Below, one piece after another: positions 55,586-64,000 of a stretch of 64,000 nt of DNA; the first letter of the stretch is position 1, and each line of letters opens with the position of its first letter. Location of the stretch: NCBI GenBank assembly GCA_017607445.1, contig JAEVHH010000004.1, positions 5,146,001 to 5,210,000 of the forward strand, read 5' to 3'. Position numbers and translations under genes: made by a program. This DNA comes from Histoplasma ohiense (Eukaryota; Ascomycota; Eurotiomycetes; Onygenales; Ajellomycetaceae). The notes under the pieces were generated by a model. That model worked only from the letters and a program-made list of their open reading frames with translations, was not told the origin of the DNA and ran no database searches.

Positions 55586-58274
55586 ATGGAGAATCCACTT
55601 CCGCCAGCCGTGACCCAGGGACCCGATGGCCAGCCGATGGAGAGTAGTAAGTGGTTGTCTCATCGCAGTCATCTTCTTATCCCCTATCTGATCCGTGCGC
55701 TGTTGCTTGCGATACCTGAGCTCCCAGCATTGAGTTGACTTGGAATCCATCTTCCTCCAGCTTCCACATCCCCCTCCCCCGAGCATATTCTCGATCAAAC
55801 ATGCCCGGCCGTCCCCGAAGGCTACGAACATGTACTCGACACCTCAAAAGGCTATGGGAACGGCCCAGGCATCGTCAGTCTCAGCGATCATCTCGAGGTC
55901 CTCTGTGGCCCCCTCCTGAATTACAAGGGCTTCCGGGATGCGAACCAAGAGTTCCCAACCTGGCAGGGCAGCGTGCTGCTTGTCACAAAGCCAGGGCAGA
56001 AACTGCCAGTCATGGAGTTGCGCCCAACGTCCTCTCTTTCTGGTAATGGCTCAGAGCGCTCCACTCTGGTCAACGGCAATGTGTCGCAAAGTGACAGCCA
56101 AGTAACAACCGTGGAGGGGGTCAAACTGTTCGCAGACCCCAACAAGGCTTTCTGGCGATTCTCGGTTATGGTGCCCTTACAAGCCCAGCAGATGCGCTGG
56201 GAATATTCCTTTCCCCGATTCCACTATTTCAATCACAAGGAGTCTGCCGGCCGCTGGAGTTTCGTTGTCCCAGGCGCAAACGACTCGATGCGCATTATGT
56301 TCCATTCATGCAATGGTTTCTCCATTGGTACGGATCTTGATTACTGGCAAGGTCCCCTTTTATGGAATGAGGTGCTTCACCTGCACGAGGAGCGGCCATT
56401 CCACGTCATGATCGGAGGCGGCGATCAAATCTATAACGATAGTGTACGGGTCGATGGTCCACTAAAGGAGTGGACCGATATTTCGAATCCACATAAGAGA
56501 AGGACGCATCCGTTCCCCGAAAAGATGAGGAACGAATGTGACAGTTATTACTACGAAAACTATATCAAATGGTATGGGATGGAGTCGTTCGCAACCGCAA
56601 ACTCACAAATTCCTCAAATTAATATCTGGGATGATCATGACATCATCGATGGATTCGGCTCATATACAGATCATTTCATGAAATGCGCTGTGTTCCGTGG
56701 TATTGGAGGCGTTGCTTTTAAGTATTACTTACTTTTCCAGCACCATGTGGCTCCACCCGTGTCTACATTTACTACCGATTCTCCCGAAACTATGTCCGCA
56801 GTCAACGGAACCTCGGGCCCTGATCCCAGGCAGCTGGAGCACGCTTATGTGTATAAAGAAGTCGTGGAAGACCCGAGCTTCATCACTGGCAAATCCCCTG
56901 GACCTTACTTGGAAGAGCGTAGTAGAAATTTATATATGCGCCTTGGACGGCGCATGGCTTTTGCCGGGGTCGATGCCCGCACAGAGCGTACGCGCCATCA
57001 GGTGAACTATCAGGAAACCTATGACATGATATTTTCCCGACTAGACCAGGAGATTGCGGCATCCAACGGCGACATCAAGCATTTGATCCTTCTCCTGGGC
57101 GTCCCAATCGCATACCCCCGCCTCGCCTGGCTAGAAAACCTCATAAGGTCCCCGCTGATCGCGCCAATCCGCTTGCTCAACAAACGGTTCGGCGTTGGCG
57201 GCAGCTTCTTCAACAAATTTGACGGCCAAGTAGACCTCCTCGACGACCTGGACGATCACTACACCGCACGCCAACACAAGCGCGAGCGTCGCGAGCTAAT
57301 CCAGAGCCTTCAGCACTTATCACGAAAGCACTCCGTCCGCGTCACCATTCTCGGCGGCGACGTGCATCTCGCCGCCATGGGTCGCTTCTACTCGAAGCCA
57401 GAGCTCAATATCCCTGCCGACCGCGACTTCCGTTACATGCCTAATGTCATCAGCAGTGCCATCACCAACAAACCCCCTCCGAAAGCTGTTGCAAACCTGC
57501 TTGCGCACCGCAACAAGATCCACCACCTCGACCATGACACGGATGAAACGCTCATGAAACTTTTCGATAAACAACCCGGTGGCAAAGAGAAAGGCGCTGC
57601 ATTCAATAAAGTGACGATGCCGTCGCGGAACTTTGCGTGTATCACCGAGGTGTCACTGGATGGGGCGGTAAATGGCTCTGCAGATGTAGCTGAGACGGCG
57701 ACAGTGGTGATGCCGAAGGACGGGCATGATCCCTTGCATGCTGGTGAGGAGAACGCAGGGACTACGCATCGGGCGGCGGATGGGGTTAGTAACGTCAGCG
57801 GCATGATTGGTGGGTTAGATGTTGCCATACGGGTTGAGATTGATGCGGCCGACCGCAATGGGACGACGGAGGGATATGGGTTTAGCGGTAAGGGTTTTTT
57901 TTCTTTGTTTTTTTTTTTTTTTTTTTTTTTGGCTTGCTATGTTTATTGTCTAGCATTGTTTTCTTGTCTCTCTCTCCGCTGCCCCTAATTTCTTCCTTTT
58001 CTCTTTGCCATTCGTTTGGATTTGGCTTCGTACGGCTGACGGTCATCGCAATTGCAAAACAGTGCCCCCGTTATCAATCCCTCCGAACGACCGGGTAAGC
58101 CAGGAGACGACCCGCTCTAGCCGCTTCCGTCGAATGCAGCGTCATCTACATTCGTCCCACAGTTATGCGTCTCTAGCTCCTACCAAGGGCGCTGGTGTGA
58201 TTTCTGCTCATGGAACTGATCCGGTGCCTCCGCTGCCTCGGCCCGCTACTGCTCCTGGGCAGGGTAACCATTAG
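55586..58274 (+). CDS. PhoD-like metallophosphatase, 799 aa
   Basis: Exons 55586–55646, 55761–57887 and 58063–58274 (2400 nt). The start MENPLPPAVTQGPDG is followed by an N-terminal domain ending about 160 (FWRFSVMVPLQAQ), then a metallophosphatase core. Metal-site motifs: GGGDQIYND (Asp242), NIWDDHDIIDGFG (about 308–320) and ILGGDVHLAAMG (Asp554, His556). These match the fungal PhoD-like family of large intracellular proteins rather than secreted PhoD; there is no signal peptide. Substrate unknown, phosphodiester or phosphomonoester. The last intron carries a T23 run (57908–57930), and the final exon encodes a basic then proline-rich tail (RSSRFRRMQRH, PVPPLPRPATAPGQ). Frame is consistent throughout. 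Confidence 0.9.
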
Positions 58275-59281
58275 TTGATAGGAGATGCAAATGGAAAAAT
58301 CTCAAGGTTTAATATGTCGGTATATGTAACAACATGAATAAGGGAAAAGGCGGGGGGGAAAGGCAGGATCCGGTCGGTTTTGGTAGGTAAGCAAGGTACT
58401 TTACTATTTGGTTTCATATTGCTGTGTGCTTCGGTTGACAGGTGTATTCAAACTATCCACCAAGGGATATGTCTATTGTCTTTTTAATTCCCTATTGTTT
58501 AATATCTCGGATGGACATCTATGGCCCTAATATCTCGTCTTCTCTGAGGGAAACTTATCTTGCCTGGTTTATTGCATCTTTCTCAATTCTTGCTCACAAT
58601 ACCCACCACCCGTCCATTGCATATCTGGAAACGAATGGGTGGATTGATCAAACTATCTGGGAAGGATTTTATATTTATATCTTATTTCTTGCTCACTGAA
58701 TTGGCCCTTGTGTCATTTTGTTTTTCATTTGCCATAGTTTGCGTTTATTGTATCTGACTTTTCTTCCGCCGTTCACCAGCGTTGCTTCTTCGCTTTTAAC
58801 TTTGGAATACTTGCAATATTGCCCCCAATGTACACGCATTACCTTGGGAAGTTTGCGCCCATTGATATTTATTCCTTTTTTTGTCCTGGTCAATTTTTGT
58901 CGCGCCCTTGGAGGTTATCAAGCCCAGCTTTTTCAGTTAGGTTTGGCAAATGGATATGAGCAAAGAGGTACATATATATATACTGCGGAAGGGGAAAAGC
59001 AATGTAACGGGATCACCTTCACTCACCTGTCTGTCCTGTGTGGATCACAAGAAAGTCATTTATTTATTACCCTCACAACATATATATATATATATATACA
59101 ATATTACATGTGGTTGAGAATCTGGATGCCAATAGGGGGCAGGCAATTCTTCTAAGTACTCATACACAAAGAAACAGAAGATGAAATAGAATAATAATAG
59201 TACAGACACTCCCGCCAGTCCAAAAATAAATATCCGACTAGATGTCCTCAATCACCACCACCACCACCACCACCGCTAAAA
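58275..59281. other. Convergent intergenic region PhoD/rhomboid
   Basis: About 1 kb of AT-rich 3' flank for both genes with a TA run at about 59081–59097. No gene is supported. Confidence 0.5.
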
Positions 59282-61317
59282 CTACCTCCCACCACCAAAC
59301 CATCCCCATAGCCCATCACCCTCCTTTTCCTTCCTCCGCCTCCTTCTCTCTTCTCTCCTCCCTTTCCACAACCACCCTGCCACCGCGCCAGCCGCATACC
59401 CACCCATATGGCTCCAGTGATCCATCACGGGCATCCGAATCCGAAATGGCAATATCACCAACGACGCAATCTCCACAAGCACGATAACTGCCAGAAATGT
59501 CGAGCCGTTGGCGGAGAATGTCTCTTGCCAGGATTGCGGGAGGAGGGCGATGGTGAGTTTGTCGCTGTTTTATTTAAAAAAAAAAAAAAAAAAGCGAGGG
59601 GAGGAGTTTATGTTAGTAGGTCATTCTTAATATATATATATATATATGTATTGTATGTATTTATTGGGTAATGGAATGGAAGATAGGGAAAACAAACTTT
59701 GCGTGTATCATGCACCAGGCTGCGACGAGCCCGGCGATGGCGCCTGAGGCACCGAGGGAGGTTACGGTTAGTTTATTTTGGAGGACGTGGGCGGCTAGGG
59801 AGGTTAGTGAGGCGATGGCGCCGGAGGAGAAGTAGAGGGAGAGGAAGTCAGCGCGGCCGAGTTCTTCGTGGACTGATGGTTTAAATTTTCAGTTGTTAGA
59901 TACAGCTTCCGTCTACTTGAGAATTTCAGGTTGGGAAGATGGAAAGACATATGGCTCTACAAAAAGACAAAAAAAGTCACTTACGTCTCGTCCCGATAAA
60001 CCACAAAATCAACATGTTGGCACCTAGATGTCGGATTTGCTGGTGGCTGAATATGCTGCCGATGATGCTTATTGAGTAAGGATACAAGGGCACGCTAATG
60101 AAATACCGATTCAGCATTCGCCAGGCGGGAGGGACGGTTCGCCACATGGCGTAGATGAGAATATTGGTGCCAATGAGGCCAATCACGGTTGCTGCGGCGG
60201 GGGGTGTATTGGGCATCAAGCGCTCGTGGCGGGGCGCTGGCTCGTAATTTTCAGCGAGGACATAGCAGAGGCCTATTGTTAGGAGCGTAATACAGAGAGA
60301 AGGGAGGATTCTGCGGGCCTGTTTGTCATTAGTTCTCCCGATTTTTTTTTCTTGTCCTTTTTTAGCTTCGTGTTCGCTGTTTTTTGGGACATACCATGGA
60401 CAGTTTTGAGGTATCCCAATCATTTGCTGTAGCTCGAACGTGATGCTGTTGCACCCACGCCAAAGCAGGACGAACATTCGGATCCGCACGAGGTTTTGCT
60501 AGAGGGAGGACACAGTTAGACAAAACCAAGCAAATTTGCGTATCATGTATGTAATTGAGTAATAGTAGAAGACCGAGGATATAACTATACCTTCCATAAC
60601 CGCCGCCTCCTCGAACTTCTGCAACTCCATGTTTTTCTGCATGCTCTGCCTTAGTTTCTCCCGATCCTTCGCCTCGCCTTCCATCCAATCTCGTCTCCAT
60701 TTTTCATCTTCCAACCTATTCTTCCGCTCGTTCGCCTCCCGCTGTTCCTGAAGAAAACTCTTTCCGTAAACGTCGCCATCCTTCTCAATGGGCTTGTCGA
60801 ATTTCCCGCTCTGCGGCTTGTAAAAGCCAAGTTCCTGACCACGTTTGATGAGCTTCTGTTCCTCCGCAATCTCTTCTCTTTCAATCCGTTTCAGAATCGC
60901 AGCATCCTCATCCATGGGGTACATTTTTCGCAGCCACTCTAGTCCCGTCAATATCGTACTCTCTGCGACAACCTTCCTAATATCAGCTGGGAGATCAACA
61001 TCGATGGTACCTGTGATACGACGTTCTTGGAGGATTCGAAGAATCCTATTGCCCATCGGTACTGAAATCTGCAGCTCTGGACCAAATATCTGGGAGATCT
61101 CGTGAGCAGAGAGATCGCGGGCTCTGAAACGGACGCCTTCTTCGCGTTTATTCAAGCGAGGAGAAGTTCGCGGGGCTCTGGCGGAGGAGGGAAGGGAAGA
61201 TGAGAACGTTCGGGACGGAGAAGAGATTCGGGAGAGGCATGATTGTAATACCCCCGTGAATCTAACGGGTTTTAATATATTCTGGTGGTTAATGGCCGTA
61301 TTCCGCAAGCTACTCAT
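59282..61317 (-). CDS. Mitochondrial rhomboid protease (Pcp1/PARL-like), 540 aa
   Basis: Exons 61317–60591, 60498–60395, 60318–59985, 59872–59698 and 59564–59282 (1623 nt). The N-terminus (MSSLRNTAINHQNILK, basic and serine-rich) is a likely mitochondrial presequence; in-frame ATGs further upstream are possible starts. A charged helical region follows (KRIEREEIAEEQKLIKRG). The membrane part has the rhomboid features: RMLNRYF loop, FSHQQIRHLGANMLILW, nucleophile Ser431 in LGASGAIAG, and base His499 in DHWSHMGGYAAGA. Known role: inner-membrane protease that cleaves the Mgm1/OPA1 dynamin and Ccp1 in yeast. The C-terminal tail is basic. The last intron holds an A18 run on the plus strand (T-rich before the acceptor). 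Confidence 0.9.
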
Positions 61318-62087
61318 GGAGCGGACTGTATATCTGTGGCCCAGAGGGAATAGTATCTGGAGCAAGGTGAGAGGAGGTGCATGGGGAGAGGGCGAGGGGC
61401 GAATGCCCATGCACGGTATTCGCCATGCTACCGAGAAAACATTGTTCATCTCCCACGGCTCAAGGATGATCTCATATGGCTGCAGATAGGGTCTGCAATA
61501 TCGCACGTTGATTTGTATGTCGTTCGGAGAATTTTTGGCGGGAGAAATTTGGCGCGGATCTGAAGTTCCGCCGGCGCTTATTCCACAGATCAGCCGCAAC
61601 TAGCGCCCATTGGATCTTGGAAAGGCATAGGCTATAAATACGAGATATTGTAGAAGTTACATCGCGCTTGATACATCCGTTTCGCACAGCTAACTTATTT
61701 TAAGGGACCAGGCTGATTTCTATCTACTTGGAGCCTAAAGCGGAGCTATAGACAAAGCGCGTAAATAGCGAAAAGCCCTGCTAGAGGCGTCAAAACATAT
61801 TACGTCATCCTGCCTGTTCCCTTCAATCTTCAATCTTCAATGTCAACAACTTCTTTCCCTTCCGGCCTGGAAAATCCAGCTGCATCGCCATTTGGGATAC
61901 TGGAATCCATTGAGCAATTGCAGTGCTAATTGATTTATATCACTTGTTTCGCTATCTTTGCCGTACCAACAGTCAAGCCTGAATAACCCCTCGATAGCCT
62001 TGCTAGAACCCACCCCGCCTCACTGCTTGCTCCGCTACAACCACCATCACAAACAAAACAAAACAAAAAATAAATAAAATATATATA
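61318..62087. other. Divergent promoter region rhomboid/coiled-coil gene
   Basis: Shared upstream region. An AATCTTC duplication (about 61825–61840) and an A-rich leader before 62088 are the only features noted. Confidence 0.5.
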
Positions 62088-62669
62088 ATGTCCTCCTCGT
62101 CCACCCCAATAACCCCGCAAGCCTTCGCCGAAGCCTTAAAATCCCTCCCCCTCTCTTCCCTCTACGCCAAAGTTTCCGAGCTCCGCAACTCCATCGCCCA
62201 CCTCCAGCGCTCAAACGACGAGTTGGCCAGGTACATCGCGGAGAACTCACCAGACAACCACGATCAGGACTGTGAGGATGCCATCCGGGAGAATGAGGTC
62301 GTTATTGTGCGCATGCAGGAAAGGATTGATCTTTTGAAGGTCGAGGTGGAGGAGCGGGGCCAGAGATGGAGCGAGGAAATGGATATGGATATGGTCATGG
62401 ATGTGGATGATGAGGATGTGCGTGCGAGGATCGGAAGGGATGATACGGGTTTTGGTGTTGGGGATACTGGTACTGGTTTTACAGGAACAGGAGTTAGGAT
62501 GAATCCCCATAACAGTGATGTAAATGGAGATGCTGGAACGATGACGGGAACACCTGCTCAGGCCCCTGGTTCAGAAAACAGCGCTCCACCTGCTGCTAGC
62601 GTGGGCCGGACGGCTGATAGGGGTCAGGTGCAGGGTGGTGAGGGAGGTGAGGGGGGGATATATCTATAA
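62088..62669 (+). CDS. Coiled-coil protein, Tma17/Adc17-like (tentative), 193 aa
   Basis: Single exon starting MSSSSTPITPQAFAEAL. Residues 15–95 contain two helices with heptad-like hydrophobics (SLYAKVSELRNSIAHLQRSN and DAIRENEVVIVRMQERIDLL…EVEERG), followed by a methionine/aspartate run (EEMDMDMVMDVDDED) and a low-complexity glycine/threonine tail. The N-terminal half resembles the small proteasome-assembly chaperone Tma17/Adc17 of yeast, but I could only judge this by eye. The C-terminal tail is longer than expected and may be poorly conserved. Real gene very likely; function tentative. Confidence 0.7.
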   Translation: MSSSSTPITPQAFAEALKSLPLSSLYAKVSELRNSIAHLQRSNDELARYIAENSPDNHDQDCEDAIRENEVVIVRMQERIDLLKVEVEERGQRWSEEMDMDMVMDVDDEDVRARIGRDDTGFGVGDTGTGFTGTGVRMNPHNSDVNGDAGTMTGTPAQAPGSENSAPPAASVGRTADRGQVQGGEGGEGGIYL

Positions 62670-63697
62670 GCTGTTTAGTCCTCTTGTATTTGCTATTCTT
62701 GTCAATTTTGACTGTCTTGCACATCCCCGGACATTCCCCCTATTCTGAGAAACAGCTGTGTGCAACATGGAGAAGATGTATGATAAGGTTTGATATTCTA
62801 TTATTCACCCCAAATTTCCGATAAGTCGCCATTGACAAACCTGTTGTCAACTAAGCAGCAGATGGAACAGCATTGGATCCAGCTAGGGGGGTGCTTGGCC
62901 TTACGAGAAGGCTCAAACATGGCTCCAGTCCCAACCCTGTGCAGGAAGGGAGCACCAGGGGTGTCAGGTTGGAGCTTGGGTTGAGGAGGTTAGGCTTGGG
63001 TTCGGGATGTCTCTCCAACCTAGGTAAAGGAATTACTCTAGATTTCAATGTGTCCGGAGGCTTCGCCTGGTAGTAGGGTCTATCCACGTCAGCAAATGAC
63101 CGGCCCACATATTTTAGTTTCCCGTGAGGGTCGTTGAATGAAGCGGAAGCCTGTCGTGCTCACAACTTGCTGAAAACTTGGCTTTATGAACATATGGAGG
63201 CACAAACGACCATTGCAGTTTTAGCAGAGCTGCGCTTCGATCAGGACGGTAGTCACTAAGTCATTCAATTTCCGATATATTGCTTTTTCTTGTCGTTAAG
63301 ACAGTTGTATGTTTTGATTGCCGGCTAGCTAGCTTAAACAAGAAAAGCACGAAGGAAAAAGAAAACAAGGAATGGCTGGCTACGACTCGAGACATGCAGA
63401 AAGAAACTTGGAGGTTTCAAAACCAGAGTAAGGACGGCGGAGGGGAATAGAAAAATGAGGAGTAAACATAGAAAAGAAAAACTACATGCAGCATGCCCGT
63501 TCCCGAAGAAGAAAATGAATTCAAAAGAAACGTAAAAAATAGAGGTCGATGCCTTCAATAGCATAATTGGAATAATGAAAAGAGATATGCGTTTTGCCCT
63601 CCGTTCCCCTAAGCGACAAAAGATGACACCGTGTATTAACGCCCTAGACATCATGATTTGTATTTCCATCCCCACCTCGTAACTTGTGCCAAAGCGT
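62670..63697. other. Convergent intergenic region
   Basis: Between the coiled-coil gene and the Mob gene; probably two 3' UTRs. The minus frame at 63334–63804 overlaps the Mob stop region in another frame and is not a gene. Confidence 0.5.
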
Positions 63698-64000
63698 CTA
63701 ATTGGAAGGTGCAGTAAGAGCAGGCATCGACAACGAGGATTGTTGAGCCCAGTGACCAGCGAGGGCTTCTGGAGGGATCTTCTCCTGCTTGATGTAAATG
63801 TCAATCAAGGGCTGCATGGGTTCCATCTCCTTGTCCGCCACGAGTTTATAATACTTTGCAACCGTCACAAAATGCACGAAACACATGTTAAGAACCTCGT
63901 GCTTGTTGATGTGGAAGAAAGGGTTCTCCCAATGGCCGTGATACAAATGCGCATAGCAACGGAACATTTGCTTCATGATTCCCTGGCAATCCTTGTAAAA
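63698..64000 (-). CDS. Mob1/phocein family kinase activator, C-terminal part
   Basis: Partial: the gene continues past the right edge. The visible 100 residues read IMKQMFRCYAHLYHGHW, INKHEVLNMCFVHFVTVAKYY and EMEPMQPLIDIYIKQ, the C-terminal helices of a Mob domain, including the HxYHxHW motif whose histidines coordinate zinc. Then a short tail ends at TAG (63700–63698). Mob proteins bind and activate NDR/LATS kinases in septation and polarity (Mob1 with the Sid2/SidB kinase; Mob2 with Cot-1/Orb6). Which paralogue this is cannot be decided from the tail. The exon boundary, if any, in the last 20 bases is unknown. Confidence 0.8.
   Translation of the reverse strand, partial: FYKDCQGIMKQMFRCYAHLYHGHWENPFFHINKHEVLNMCFVHFVTVAKYYKLVADKEMEPMQPLIDIYIKQEKIPPEALAGHWAQQSSLSMPALTAPSN

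Noticed and set aside
63334..63804. 156-codon minus frame overlapping the Mob gene end
   Set aside because: Different frame from the Mob coding sequence, low complexity, phenylalanine-rich; a shadow ORF.

Overview
This window is nuclear DNA of a filamentous ascomycete. The genes carry short GT–AG introns in all phases, and the protein set is typical of Pezizomycotina: Zn2Cys6 regulator, RTA1 transporter, SRPK-like kinase remnants, Rxt2, Mdm1, TRAPPC11. The mix of ordinary-GC housekeeping blocks with a long AT-rich, gene-poor stretch, plus very many microsatellites and A/T homopolymers, suggests a Eurotiomycete, probably Onygenales. That placement is inference.

Layout. 0–21 kb is conserved housekeeping sequence: N-terminal exon of Rae1/Gle2 (-), a DUF6699 protein (+), the PXA/RGS/PX protein Mdm1 (-), phospholipid methyltransferase Opi3 (+), the Rpd3L subunit Rxt2 (-), a patatin/DUF3336 lipase-like protein whose catalytic serine is absent (-), ribosomal protein L9 (-) and a membrane-anchored glutaredoxin (-). 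21–38 kb is an accessory island. It holds two identical tRNA-Glu(TTC) genes, two paralogous small secreted six-cysteine proteins, a decayed SRPK-like kinase, another decayed gene, tRNA-like repeats, dispersed short repeats and two terminal-inverted-repeat elements with target-site duplications; a tubby-like protein lies near its right edge. 38–52 kb returns to normal genes: a Zn2Cys6 factor divergent from an RTA1 transporter, a large alpha/beta hydrolase, a small hypothetical protein and TRAPPC11. 52–55.5 kb is a smaller decayed patch with a second SRPK-like kinase ruin and a third inverted-repeat element. 55.5–64 kb holds a PhoD-like phosphatase, the mitochondrial rhomboid protease, a coiled-coil protein and the C-terminus of a Mob protein.

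The most interesting signal is the pair of cysteine-patterned secreted proteins (28.2 and 33.6 kb). They share a signal peptide and an exact C-x5-C-x5-C-x5-C-x11-C-x8-C-Y spacing, and sit among decayed kinases and transposon relics, the setting in which fungal effectors often diversify. Gene models below were assembled by hand from splice sites and reading-frame bookkeeping; the exon sums are all multiples of three for complete genes. Family names rest on recognised motifs and not on database searches.
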